From an uncultured Bacteroidales bacterium (GTDB taxonomy: Bacteria > Bacteroidota > Bacteroidia > Bacteroidales > ML635J-15): a stretch of 64,000 nucleotides of DNA. Shown in pieces: positions 16,535-26,022 of this stretch. How positions within the stretch are numbered: position 1 is the stretch's first letter; the number at the start of each line of letters is the position of its first letter. The stretch spans positions 1-64,000 of the forward strand of contig CALDKB010000014.1 in NCBI GenBank assembly GCA_937899245.1, read 5' to 3'. The notes under the pieces were generated by a model, which was given only the letters and a program-made list of their open reading frames with translations, was not told where the DNA came from and did no database searches. The position numbers were made by a program, and so were the translations under genes.

Positions 16535-18859
16535 TTAGAATCTATTTATTCCAAAGAAGTCATGAGAGTTTGTCTTAGTATCACTTCGTTGAGTTGCTGT
16601 TAACGTGTCATCCGAAACTACTTCAATACAAACAGCTGTATTCTCATCAGTCTCTTCAGAAGTCCAGAATGTTCCGCCTTCGGAAACACCTCTTACACGA
16701 CTGCGACCATGCTTAAAGAATGGAGGATTATTCAAATAGTCAATCAAGGCATAAACTTCAGAGGTTGAAGGCAGATAAAAATTATTAGCTACACAATACC
16801 CTGCTGCATATTCAAGTTCGCCATATTCTCCATGACTATTGTTGAATGTTACTATTGATTCGGTATTTGTTTTTCCCGAAACAATGCCAGTGCTTGGAGA
16901 TTCGGTCGTAATTGCCAATCCGCCAGCTGCGCCCCAAGGCATAGCTACATATTCGCCGACAAGGTCTGAACCATCTTCCTCTCTTTCAAAATCAACGTAT
17001 TCCAATGCGAAATCACTACCGCAATAGAAAATTTCTCCGCCGCCAGGTCCATTATCACCGATATCAAGCAATGTGAAATATCTCTGTTCCGACTGCACAA
17101 TACCATTTCCGGTATTTACATACGCCTTATATGCATACCTCTCACCATGCATCAAACCACGAAGGTTTACATTAAATGTACCGGAGACGTATCCGGCGGA
17201 TGCCTTGAGATAACCAATGCTTGTGTTGTTATAATCAAGACTTGCAGTATCTTCTCCCATCATATAAATTATACCACACTCACATGTTCTTCCATATGTT
17301 TCAACAGAACAAGGAATCTTAGCAGAGTAAGTAGTCATACTAGAAGGAGCCGAAGTGCGAATTTCTGGAATATCGGTTGGGGAAACTGTAAAGTGTTTAA
17401 TTTCTCCATACTGAGTATAGCCCATTGTGCTTTCCATAACGTATGCAACATAATAGAATTCCATGCGGTCTATTGGCATTGAAACCTGTGCACTAAAACG
17501 TCCATCGGTCATTGTTCCTGTTTTCGAGTAAACAAGATCACTAAGGGTCATTTCGTTGGAATTATCCAAACTTCTGTATCCATACATGAAGCCAACTTCC
17601 GTTATCGTACATCCTGCATCATTCAACAAATCTCCGTAAAGCGTTACCGTAGATGTTGCTATTATTTCATCAGTAGGGTCAACGGTTGATACTTCCATAT
17701 TTTCAGGATTGAATGTTGTCCTGAACACACTTTCTGTACTATAATACATTATACCGGCATAACGAGCAAACAACCTGAACTTATAAGTTGTTCCTTCGGC
17801 AAGGTCGTTAACTTCGACAAGCATTGTTCCCTGTGTACCATCGCCCTCAATATTGCCATAATAAACCATTGAATTGTTAATATCAGGAGTTCCCGATTCT
17901 TCATTTAGCATAACACAAATACCGCCATATTCGACATCGGAAACAGGACTATCATTTTGCATCTTTACGTAGGCAAATATTTCTGCCCTATTATAAGAAA
18001 TATCAAATTGATTTGAATTTGGCACAAGGACAAGGTCGGACGAAACCTGATCTGTTGTTGTAAAATCAATTACGCGTGAATAAATATATGCCGATGAATC
18101 AGAACGAGTCATTGCGAAAGCACGCATATAGTATTTTGTATTCGGAGACAAACCGCTAAGCATAACCGAAATTTTGCCTTTTGGCGATTCACGATTGAAT
18201 GAGGTATCAATATCAGAAATCAAGCGATCGTAATCGAGACTTCTCGACTCAAAAGTAAAATCCGCACTTGACTGTAAGCTTGCATAAACGCTCTCCGGCA
18301 CACACATGAAACCACATTCTTCAACCAAAGCGTTGTTTTCTACTTCGACGAGTTCTCCGTTGGCTATTACGAAATTTCCAAAGATCTCATCTTCTTTCGG
18401 CTGATATATGCCAAGTCGCGACTTTCCCGAAAGCAATTCTATTTCGATTTTCCAATTATTATCCTCGTCATTGTCAGAGAAATAAATATAATTAGGTCCC
18501 GAATCGCCATATACATTATAACCATCGATAAAAGCGCTTACCGACAATCTAAATCCAGAACCTCTGCTTATGAATATTCTGTCGCCTTCAACGATATCGT
18601 TTGTATACACGCCGCTATCGTCGGTATCGGTAAACAGGCAGTTATATGCAACAGAGTCGCCATTTTCATACATTACTGAAACTACAGCCCAGAAACTTTC
18701 AAATGCGCCCTTGCTGTTATTGTTGGACACCTTGTAGCCTTTCGTAAGCTCCAATGTTATTGATCCAAGCTGAGAAAGTTCTATCGGTTCCTTATGGCAG
18801 CCTACAAAGACCATCAATGACAGAACTATCGTGGAAATATATACTAAATATCTTTTCAT
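16535..18859 (-). CDS. Large surface lipoprotein with repeated beta-sandwich domains and Lcl/FISUMP-like C-terminus
   Basis: 774 residues. Lipoprotein signal peptide ending VFVGC (Cys21). The body contains several fibronectin-III-like repeats, each with a T/A-x-x-x-C or E-[VC]-G[FI]-[CM]-Y strand followed by LxxxTxYxxRAF/YxAYV (for example LSPNTKYYMRAFAM, LMHGERYAYKAYV), as in many Bacteroidota surface lipoproteins. The last about 160 residues resemble the DUF1566/Lcl-FISUMP fold (GGEIFYCG, AGYCVANNFYLPSTSEVYALI, FWTSEE). The protein is probably surface-exposed, with an unknown ligand. It lies 5 bases downstream of an outer-membrane protein gene and is likely cotranscribed with it. Confidence 0.75.
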   Translation of the reverse strand: MKRYLVYISTIVLSLMVFVGCHKEPIELSQLGSITLELTKGYKVSNNNSKGAFESFWAVVSVMYENGDSVAYNCLFTDTDDSGVYTNDIVEGDRIFISRGSGFRLSVSAFIDGYNVYGDSGPNYIYFSDNDEDNNWKIEIELLSGKSRLGIYQPKEDEIFGNFVIANGELVEVENNALVEECGFMCVPESVYASLQSSADFTFESRSLDYDRLISDIDTSFNRESPKGKISVMLSGLSPNTKYYMRAFAMTRSDSSAYIYSRVIDFTTTDQVSSDLVLVPNSNQFDISYNRAEIFAYVKMQNDSPVSDVEYGGICVMLNEESGTPDINNSMVYYGNIEGDGTQGTMLVEVNDLAEGTTYKFRLFARYAGIMYYSTESVFRTTFNPENMEVSTVDPTDEIIATSTVTLYGDLLNDAGCTITEVGFMYGYRSLDNSNEMTLSDLVYSKTGTMTDGRFSAQVSMPIDRMEFYYVAYVMESTMGYTQYGEIKHFTVSPTDIPEIRTSAPSSMTTYSAKIPCSVETYGRTCECGIIYMMGEDTASLDYNNTSIGYLKASAGYVSGTFNVNLRGLMHGERYAYKAYVNTGNGIVQSEQRYFTLLDIGDNGPGGGEIFYCGSDFALEYVDFEREEDGSDLVGEYVAMPWGAAGGLAITTESPSTGIVSGKTNTESIVTFNNSHGEYGELEYAAGYCVANNFYLPSTSEVYALIDYLNNPPFFKHGRSRVRGVSEGGTFWTSEETDENTAVCIEVVSDDTLTATQRSDTKTNSHDFFGINRF

Positions 18860-18864
18860 GGCAA

Positions 18865-19923
18865 TTAAAATATTTTCTTTGACAAACGAATATAGAAGTT
18901 AAACTTTTGACTGTCCTTGATGTTCGGATTGTCGGTCTTTACATATACAGGCTGAGCAATAACGCACATAAGGTCGATACCCCAATATGAAAAAGCGATA
19001 GCAGCCCTAACATCTATTGAAGTGTACGACTGATTCGACTTCTGACTAGGAATTTCACATGATTCATCATTCCACGAATATGTATGCTTCTGGTAGATTG
19101 TTCCGGACGAACTGTTCAAGATAGCAAAACCAGCATGCAGAGACATGAAATTAAACAGCGGGTAATCAAACGAAGTATTGCATGAGAACAAATTTCCGTT
19201 GGATGTAATAAAGTTTACTGTTTCTGTCCCCGACCTCAAATCCATATTTGAATCGTAGTATGGTATAGAATAGTTTATATCGCGCTTGCACTTTCCGCTC
19301 AAACGATACGACAAGTTGTTGTAAATTCTAAAATATGTATGCTTATACTGGAAAGTATTTGAGAATATGAAATCGAAGCTTCCGGTTCCCATCGGGACAA
19401 TATATCCCTTGACCGTTCTGTTCTGATTTCCTGTAGGGAAAGTCGATGTTACAGTAAACGACTCGAAAATTTTTGGTTTCTGGAGTCTATACGACAGCGA
19501 AGCGTCAATATCACCCAATCCGCCCCACGCTGTAATCAATCCCTCAGAATACTTTGCCTTCTTCTGGATATAGAAAGGAATTGACACACCAAAAGTAAAT
19601 CCTTTGTATCCAATCGACAAAGGAATACTTAAATACTTGCTCAAAGGGCTAAAACCCATCTCTGCCGACATTCCGAACTGAACATTACCCTCGGGAAGCG
19701 TAAAATTATTTTCCGTTTCTGCACTTCCTGGTATATTAATGGAATTACCATTGGTAATAGGGTCGTTTAAGAACGATACTGGATTGTCCTGCAATGTTTC
19801 AACACTTTCCGGATATATACTTAACCCTCCAATTGTCTGTGCCACAAGCGGTTTATCCAAAACCATGGACACAAGAATCATGACCGCTAAAGCTTTAGTC
19901 ACAACAGCAAACAAACTTCTCAT
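18865..19923 (-). CDS. Outer-membrane beta-barrel protein, family unassigned
   Basis: 352 residues from the ATG at 19923 (MRSLFAVVTKALAVMILVSM); upstream in-frame starts would place extra residues before the signal peptide. Signal peptide with likely cleavage after LVAQ. The mature part has alternating strands typical of a barrel (SIPLSIGYKGFTFGVSIPFYI, DFIFSNTFQYKHTYFRIYNN) and ends with an aromatic residue (KKIF), the outer-membrane signature. It somewhat resembles transporter-like OMPs annotated in Bacteroidota, but I cannot name the family. It is cotranscribed with the surface lipoprotein immediately downstream. Confidence 0.65.
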   Translation of the reverse strand: MRSLFAVVTKALAVMILVSMVLDKPLVAQTIGGLSIYPESVETLQDNPVSFLNDPITNGNSINIPGSAETENNFTLPEGNVQFGMSAEMGFSPLSKYLSIPLSIGYKGFTFGVSIPFYIQKKAKYSEGLITAWGGLGDIDASLSYRLQKPKIFESFTVTSTFPTGNQNRTVKGYIVPMGTGSFDFIFSNTFQYKHTYFRIYNNLSYRLSGKCKRDINYSIPYYDSNMDLRSGTETVNFITSNGNLFSCNTSFDYPLFNFMSLHAGFAILNSSSGTIYQKHTYSWNDESCEIPSQKSNQSYTSIDVRAAIAFSYWGIDLMCVIAQPVYVKTDNPNIKDSQKFNFYIRLSKKIF

Positions 19924-20033
19924 ATTTAACCTTTTTACTATATTTTGCAAATATAATACAAATAATATATGCGACAGCATATATTTTTGATTTTTTACCC
20001 TCATTAAAAAACTCTATAACACAAGCAATGTCG

Positions 20034-20516
20034 TCAATCGGCAGCAGAATAAATCAACGCCACAGCCTGAGCACTTACCCCCTCTTCCCTTCCTTCAAAG
20101 CCAAGTCCTTCCGTCGTTGTCGCCTTTATCGAAACCTGAGACTCGTCAACGCCAAGCACATTTGCCAGCGTCTTCTGCATTTCGGGAATGAAATCCTTTA
20201 GTTTCGGTTTCTGCAACGAAACAACCGAATCAATATTACCAAGCACAAAACCTCTGTCCTGCACTAACTGATAAGTTCTTTTCAATAGAATTTTACTGTC
20301 TATATTCTTATATTGGTTGTCGTTGTCGGGGAAATGATAGCCGATGTCGCGCAAATTTGCTGCGCCGAGCAATGCATCACACATTGCATGAATCAGCACA
20401 TCGCCATCTGAATGGGCAACACAGCCCCTATTATAAGGGATTTGGATTCCTCCAATGAAGAAAACCAAACCATCCTTTAATTTATGTACATCGTAACCGA
20501 TTCCTATTCTATACAT
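20034..20516 (-). CDS. ispF: 2-C-methyl-D-erythritol 2,4-cyclodiphosphate synthase
   Basis: 160 residues, the normal IspF length. It converts CDP-ME 2-phosphate to MEcPP in the non-mevalonate isoprenoid pathway. Metal and substrate motifs are visible: GIGYDVHKL (Asp9/His11), AHSDGDVLIHA (His43 region), DIGYHFPDND and IKATTTEGLGFEGREEG. The start codon overlaps the porV stop by one base, so it is translationally coupled to the T9SS gene; this pairing is positional rather than functional. Confidence 0.97.
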   Translation of the reverse strand: MYRIGIGYDVHKLKDGLVFFIGGIQIPYNRGCVAHSDGDVLIHAMCDALLGAANLRDIGYHFPDNDNQYKNIDSKILLKRTYQLVQDRGFVLGNIDSVVSLQKPKLKDFIPEMQKTLANVLGVDESQVSIKATTTEGLGFEGREEGVSAQAVALIYSAAD

Positions 20517-21814
20517 TATGCTTTTCTTGCTGCTTTATCAGCCTTCTTGGCATCTCGCTGTTCCTTAGCCAATCCGCCAAAATCAAATGTCAATGTGAAT
20601 CTCAAGGTATTCTGCAATGGATTTGCCTGAGTTGTTGGAATCAAGTAAGCGAAATCCAATCCGAAGACATTCATTCTCAAGCCAGCGCCTACTGTTACAT
20701 ATTTACGGTTGCCCTTGTATGCATTTTCGTGGAAATAGCCAACTCTAACTGCAAATTGCTTTGAATAGCAATATTCCAAACCTATTGAGAAGGTAATTTC
20801 TGCAAGTTCTTCGCGGAAACGGCCTGGCAAAGATGTCAAGTCACCAGGTGCATCCCACCATGATGAGAACAATGCTGCTGGAACAGAAATATTAGGATCC
20901 TTTCCATATTTAATTACCTGCTCTTCGCCAGCCTGAACTATATGTCCGTTTTCCAATGTATCGCCAATCTGGTAGTATGACGGAGACGATGGAACCAACA
21001 GTTTGTTGAAATCTGCTGTAATGAGCAAGTCGTTATGTTCATCAAAGCTCAACATATATCCTACACCTGTACGGAAATTAGTCGGGATGAAATCACGGTT
21101 TTCATTAGATGTATACGAAATCTTCGAACCAATATTTGAGATATTCAAACCCCACATTACAGAAGATTTCAAATTACCAGTCATAATGTCATCATTCTTG
21201 TAATAGAAAGCAACGTCGGCAGCAACAGAGGTACCAGCCTTCGACTGAACACCGTTGCCAACATCCTGACCGCCGGTCAAATTACTATAGATAAAACGCA
21301 TAGCAACAGATCCGGAGAATCTTTTTGCCAAAAGACGCGAATACGACAAGTCGAGAGAAAATTCACGTGGCTTGAAGTCCATCATCTTAACATTATTGAC
21401 ATCTGTGAAAGTAATGCTACCCAAATCGAAATACAACAGCGAAGCGGCAATTGCATTCTGAGGGTTGAACTTATAATAACCCGACAAATAAGCAAGGTTC
21501 ATATCTGATACCAACTGGTGTAGCCAAGGTGTATATGAAACCGACACACCGAAATCGTTGTCAATGAACACATATTTTGCTGGATTCCAATGCTGCGAAT
21601 TACCATCAGGAGTTGTTGCAACACCAGCGTCGCCCAAACCGCCTGCCCTTGTGTCAGGTGCTATTGTCAAGAATGAAACTGCTGTAGAAATTGTATTCGG
21701 TGAATTCCTTGTATCCCTACCATCAACAGACACACCGCCTGTCGTAGTTTGTGCAAATGCAAAAGTGCATCCTAAAACCACCGCTACCAATAACAAAGAA
21801 AGTCTTCTTATCAT
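20516..21814 (-). CDS. porV: PorV (LptO), T9SS outer-membrane substrate shuttle
   Basis: 432 residues. Signal peptide MIRRLSLLLVAVVLGCTFAFA. The mature protein begins with FLTIAPDTRAGGLGDAGVATTPD and NSQHWNPAKYVF, the diagnostic PorV/LptO start, then a FadL-like barrel ending in FTLTFDFGG and a basic tail (KEQRDAKKADKAARKA). PorV binds C-terminal sorting domains as substrates leave the SprA translocon and passes them to the attachment complex. The minus-strand -7 box TATTTTTG lies at 21832-21839. The Lys/Ala-rich tail is longer than in Porphyromonas gingivalis and would face the periplasm. Confidence 0.95.
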   Translation of the reverse strand: MIRRLSLLLVAVVLGCTFAFAQTTTGGVSVDGRDTRNSPNTISTAVSFLTIAPDTRAGGLGDAGVATTPDGNSQHWNPAKYVFIDNDFGVSVSYTPWLHQLVSDMNLAYLSGYYKFNPQNAIAASLLYFDLGSITFTDVNNVKMMDFKPREFSLDLSYSRLLAKRFSGSVAMRFIYSNLTGGQDVGNGVQSKAGTSVAADVAFYYKNDDIMTGNLKSSVMWGLNISNIGSKISYTSNENRDFIPTNFRTGVGYMLSFDEHNDLLITADFNKLLVPSSPSYYQIGDTLENGHIVQAGEEQVIKYGKDPNISVPAALFSSWWDAPGDLTSLPGRFREELAEITFSIGLEYCYSKQFAVRVGYFHENAYKGNRKYVTVGAGLRMNVFGLDFAYLIPTTQANPLQNTLRFTLTFDFGGLAKEQRDAKKADKAARKA

Positions 21815-21947
21815 ATCAAAAATTTTTTTTGCAAAAATACATTAAATTTTAACCTACTTTTAACGCAACAAAATGTTTTTTATTGTGATGTTTCTTCAAA
21901 AAAGCAAGCATATCACAATAGCATTCTAATGCTCAAAGAGTTAGATA

Positions 21948-23099
21948 TCAAATTCTCCCCTTAAAAGCATTCTTTATTTTAGTGAAAAACGTTTCGTTCC
22001 GTTTGCTTTGAGGATTAAAACAATCTGATTCGCGCAGTTGTTCTAGCAATTTCTTGTCTTCCTTGGTAACATCCTGCGGGATAAACACATTAATTCTTAC
22101 GAGCAAATCGCCATTTCCGTAACCGTTGATGTCTGGAAGGCCTTTGCCTTTTAGTCGCAACACCTTACCCGACTGTGTACCTGCGTCAACTTTTATCTTA
22201 ACCTTGCTGTTAACGGTTGGTATTTCAGCACTGCAACCAAGAATTGCATCTGGTACGCTAACATACAAATTATATATAAGGTCTATGCCATCACGTTTTA
22301 GCGAAGGATGCTCCAATTCCTGTATTGCTATGAGCAAGTCGCCATTTATGCCACCATGTCGTGCTGCATTGCCCTTACCTTCCATCGAAAGATGCATTCC
22401 TTCATACACACCAGCAGGAATCTTCAGTTCTATGGTTTCCTCGCCCGAAACAACACCCTCTCCATAGCAGTATGTACACCTATCCTTGATGACTTTTCCT
22501 GTTCCGTTGCATGTAGAGCAAGTCGACGAAGTCTGCATCTGGCCAAGAATTGTCCTTACGACTCTCGTATGAACGCCACGTCCATTACATGTAGGACAAG
22601 TTTCGCTCGAATGACCATCCTTTTCTCCTGTACCATGGCAATGTTCGCAAGGAACATATTTTCTTACCTTAATTTTTTTTGTTGTGCCGTTAGCAATTTC
22701 CTCAAGGGTCAACTTTACCGTTACACGTAGGTTCGATCCCCTGTTGACACGCTGTCCGCCATTGGATCTGCCGCCTCCGCCAAAGAAATCGCCAAAGCCA
22801 CCACCAAAGATATCGCCGAAACGGCTGAAAATATCGTCCATTGAGAATCCGCCACCGCCGAAACCTCCGGCACCACTCATTCCCGCATGTCCAAACTGGT
22901 CGTAACGGGCTCGCTTGTCGGGATTGCTAAGCACTTCGTATGCCTCAGCGGCCTCCTTGAATTTTTCCTCGGCTTCCTTATCGCCAGGATTTTTATCAGG
23001 ATGGTACTGAATTGCCTTTTTCCTATATGCCTTTTTTATTTCGTCGGCCGAGGCATTCTTGGCGACCTCTAGCACTTCGTAATAATCTCTCTTTTCCAT
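21948..23099 (-). CDS. dnaJ: DnaJ chaperone
   Basis: 383 residues in canonical order: J domain with YHPDKNPGD (HPD), a Gly/Phe-rich linker (about 75-120), four zinc-binding CxxCxGxG motifs ([32 protein letters not shown]) and C-terminal substrate-binding domains. Co-chaperone that stimulates DnaK ATPase. It is 11 bases downstream of grpE and cotranscribed. No CIRCE-like inverted repeat was seen upstream of the pair. Confidence 0.97.
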   Translation of the reverse strand: MEKRDYYEVLEVAKNASADEIKKAYRKKAIQYHPDKNPGDKEAEEKFKEAAEAYEVLSNPDKRARYDQFGHAGMSGAGGFGGGGFSMDDIFSRFGDIFGGGFGDFFGGGGRSNGGQRVNRGSNLRVTVKLTLEEIANGTTKKIKVRKYVPCEHCHGTGEKDGHSSETCPTCNGRGVHTRVVRTILGQMQTSSTCSTCNGTGKVIKDRCTYCYGEGVVSGEETIELKIPAGVYEGMHLSMEGKGNAARHGGINGDLLIAIQELEHPSLKRDGIDLIYNLYVSVPDAILGCSAEIPTVNSKVKIKVDAGTQSGKVLRLKGKGLPDINGYGNGDLLVRINVFIPQDVTKEDKKLLEQLRESDCFNPQSKRNETFFTKIKNAFKGRI

Positions 23100-23110
23100 C
23101 TTTCAACCTC

Positions 23111-23767
23111 CTACTGACCTACGACAACCTTCGAAAACCTTACAACCTTGTCGTTTATCTTGTAGCCCTTCTGGATAACGTCGATAACCTTACCCTTTTT
23201 AGATTCATCTTCAACAGGGAATTGAGTTACGGCTTCGTGGAAATCCGTATTGAACTCCTCGTCCATTGCCTTAATCTCTGTAAGTTCCTGAGCCCTGAGG
23301 AAATCCTTAAACTTCTGATATATGAGCTTAACACCTTCGATAGTTGCATCAACATCAGCAGACGACAAATTTTCCATTGCCCTATCCATATCATCGATAA
23401 CCGGCAAGAAATCCAACAAGATAGCAGCCTTTGCATTGTCACGCAACTCGACCTTTTCCTTGGCTGTGCGCTTTTTGTAATTGCTAAACTCTGCCACCTG
23501 ACGGACATATTTGTCTTGAAGTTCTTCGATTTTCTTGTTGGCTTCTGCCAATTCGTCCTTTAATTTATTATCGAAAACTTTAAATCTAGACTTCTTCTGC
23601 TTCGGCTGCTCTGCTTCGGCAGAAGTTTTAGCATCCTGTTCAGCTTGCTCTTCATGCATCTCTTCAGCTGTATTTATTTCCTGATTTTCAGTATTTTCGT
23701 TCACAACGTCATTTTCTTGACTGACGTTTTCAGCATTAATATTTTCCTGTTTGTTTTCTGTTTCCAT
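23111..23767 (-). CDS. grpE: GrpE nucleotide-exchange factor
   Basis: 218 residues. A long acidic Asn/Glu-rich N-terminus (about 1-55) precedes the coiled coil (ELAEANKKIEELQDKYVRQVAEFSNYKKRT) and the beta-domain (FNTDFHEAVTQFP, KGKVIDVIQKGYKINDKVVRFSKVVVGQ), all typical. It exchanges ADP for ATP on DnaK. It is first gene of the grpE-dnaJ operon; dnaK itself is not in the window. Confidence 0.96.
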   Translation of the reverse strand: METENKQENINAENVSQENDVVNENTENQEINTAEEMHEEQAEQDAKTSAEAEQPKQKKSRFKVFDNKLKDELAEANKKIEELQDKYVRQVAEFSNYKKRTAKEKVELRDNAKAAILLDFLPVIDDMDRAMENLSSADVDATIEGVKLIYQKFKDFLRAQELTEIKAMDEEFNTDFHEAVTQFPVEDESKKGKVIDVIQKGYKINDKVVRFSKVVVGQ

Positions 23768-23849
23768 ATCTCTTTATAAAAAAACATTTTTCGTCTTGTC
23801 AAAAATTTTGCCACGCATAAAAACATGACATAATTTCAGTAGGTGTCAG

Positions 23850-24932
23850 TTATTTGTTTTGATTGTAGTCAATTATCAACGCTTCGCAAAGCCAATTGGC
23901 GAGTGCCTGACGATTGCTTGCATTCAACAGGCGCTTTCTATCGCGTTCGTTTTGCATATTGCCAACCTCCATAAATGCAGCAGGAGGAATAACGCTCCGC
24001 ATTACGAGCAAATTACGCACCGAAGCGGAACCATAATAACCTCGGTTAGGCTGGTATTTTGCATATTTCTTCTGGAAAACATTCAACATATTTTCAGCAA
24101 GCTGCTTCCCCTTTTCACTACCGGGGCAGAAATAGAAAAATGCATCTATACTTTGGTTGCTTGCCCGCGAATCCAGATGAATCTCAACAACACGTTGGTA
24201 TTTTGCCGTCTTGTTTTTATAATAAAGCTTATTAACAGCATCGGCACGTTCAAGCAAACGCTGGTTCTTGTCGCGACTAATACCGAAATCAGGGTAATAG
24301 TATTCGTCATAATCAATCTTTAGAATCCTATCATCGCGAATTCCATCGTCGGGATCGTCAATAATCATATATACCTTGCCCGACTGCTCCTCAATGCATT
24401 TTGCAAGTCTCAAAGTAATATCATAAGCATACTCGTCCTCCGGAATCATAATTCCATCAACAAACGAAGTCGCTCCGGGATCGGGACCGCCATGGCCTGC
24501 AATAAGATAAAAAACAGCTCCTTTAAGGGCTGTCCCCTTAATGGTATCAGCAATTCTCAGTTCAATTTTAGCAGCAGGAACAGATGGCGAAACCGGCTTT
24601 TCCTCCAAAGGTTTAACAGTTGCCGTATCAATTCTGACGGACTGCACAGGCAAGGTATCTATAACAACCACACGCTCAGGCGTAGTGTCCGTTTCCAATT
24701 TTGGCAAGAAATAAGTCTCACCTAATATCAACTGATCCTCAAGCTGAATTTTATCCTTGTTCAAATCGAGAAACTTATGATAGTAATCCTTGGCTTCGTA
24801 GCCGTTCTCCCTCAACAACTTATAAATTCCATCGCCCTGTTGTGCGACAACAGTACGCAATGAATCAGTCTGAGCCGAAACACACGTGCAAAAAAACAGG
24901 CACGACAATAAAATTAACAGTCTCGTTTTCAT
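23850..24932 (-). CDS. N-acetylmuramoyl-L-alanine amidase (Amidase_3) with LysM-like N-terminus
   Basis: 360 residues from the ATG at 24932, placing the signal peptide MKTRLLILLSCLFFCTCVSA at the start. Residues about 25-80 (VVAQQGDGIYKLLRENGYE, LGETYFLP) look like a degenerate LysM wall-binding module. A Pro/Val linker leads to an Amidase_3 domain with LIAGHGGPDPGA (Zn His), EDEYAYD, VEIHLDSR (Zn His) and FMEVGNMQNERD (catalytic Glu). It cleaves the MurNAc-L-Ala bond in peptidoglycan, probably in the periplasm during cell separation or turnover. It is monocistronic and divergent from miaA. Confidence 0.88.
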   Translation of the reverse strand: MKTRLLILLSCLFFCTCVSAQTDSLRTVVAQQGDGIYKLLRENGYEAKDYYHKFLDLNKDKIQLEDQLILGETYFLPKLETDTTPERVVVIDTLPVQSVRIDTATVKPLEEKPVSPSVPAAKIELRIADTIKGTALKGAVFYLIAGHGGPDPGATSFVDGIMIPEDEYAYDITLRLAKCIEEQSGKVYMIIDDPDDGIRDDRILKIDYDEYYYPDFGISRDKNQRLLERADAVNKLYYKNKTAKYQRVVEIHLDSRASNQSIDAFFYFCPGSEKGKQLAENMLNVFQKKYAKYQPNRGYYGSASVRNLLVMRSVIPPAAFMEVGNMQNERDRKRLLNASNRQALANWLCEALIIDYNQNK

Positions 24933-25048
24933 CGGCGACAAAATTATGCAATGCCATAACAAATAAACATCCATAGCAATTAAAGATTTTAACGGCAACT
25001 TGTTGAATAGGAAAATTTATATTATTTTCGTCTTTCAAAATTATTCAC

Positions 25049-25966
25049 GTGGAAAACAAGTACAATCTAATCAGCATCATGGGAGCCACAGCTGGTGGCA
25101 AAACCGGAGTTGCCGTTAACCTAGCGCGGAAACTAGGTTCCGAAATTATCAGTGCCGACAGCCGACAGGTATACCGTGGCATGGACATCGGCACAGGCAA
25201 GGACATCGACGAATACACGATAGATGGGCAGACAATCCCACATCATCTTATCGACATACTTGATGCCGGAGAAAAATACAACGTTTTTGAATTCCAGCAG
25301 GACTTCTTCAAAGCTTACGACGACATTCGCCAGCGAGGAATAATTCCGATTATGTGTGGCGGAACCGGACTTTACATCGAATCGGTGCTGAAGAACTACA
25401 ATTTGCCCAATGTTCCAGAAGACCGACGGCTAAGAGATGCCCTCGAAGGCAAAAGCATCGAAGAACTTGAAATAATACTACGCACCTACAAGACTGTAAA
25501 CAACAACAGCGACTACGACACGGCGAAACGGGCAATAAGGGCGATAGAAATTGCGGAATTCACCAAGCAAAATCCACTTAACAGCACTTGCAACAGAGAC
25601 TTAAGATCGCTAAACATTGGCATACTTTTCAGTCGTGAACAACGTCGCGAAAGAATTACGGCAAGGTTAAAGCAACGACTAGAAAACGGCATGATAGAAG
25701 AAGCCGAAAAACTCGTCGCAAACGGCATTCCATACGAAAGTCTTGAATATTACGGACTGGAATACAAATACCTTGCATGGTACCTTCAAGGTAAAATTTC
25801 ATACGAAGAATTGTTCTCGCAACTAAATTCCGCCATCCACCAATTTTCAAAACGTCAGATGACATGGTTCCGCAAGATGGAACGTAACGGAATTGAGATT
25901 CACTGGATAGACGGAAACTTGAGCATGGACGAAAAGGTTGAAACGATAATTAAGCTGAATAGTTAA
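25049..25966 (+). CDS. miaA: tRNA dimethylallyltransferase
   Basis: 305 residues. The P-loop GATAGGKTGVAVNLA, followed by EIISADSRQVYRGMDIGTGK, is diagnostic for MiaA, which adds a dimethylallyl group to A37 of tRNAs reading U-starting codons. The start is a GTG at 25049; the first ATG would leave only one residue before the P-loop, so GTG is favoured. Other conserved parts: PHHLIDILD, MCGGTGLYIESVL and RQMTWFRK. It is monocistronic and converges with the large PKD gene. Confidence 0.96.
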   Translation: MENKYNLISIMGATAGGKTGVAVNLARKLGSEIISADSRQVYRGMDIGTGKDIDEYTIDGQTIPHHLIDILDAGEKYNVFEFQQDFFKAYDDIRQRGIIPIMCGGTGLYIESVLKNYNLPNVPEDRRLRDALEGKSIEELEIILRTYKTVNNNSDYDTAKRAIRAIEIAEFTKQNPLNSTCNRDLRSLNIGILFSREQRRERITARLKQRLENGMIEEAEKLVANGIPYESLEYYGLEYKYLAWYLQGKISYEELFSQLNSAIHQFSKRQMTWFRKMERNGIEIHWIDGNLSMDEKVETIIKLNS

Positions 25967-26022
25967 GATGCCTGTTGGTTTGTCGTACCCGCATCACGAA
26001 AGAGCAGCAGCATAGCCACATC

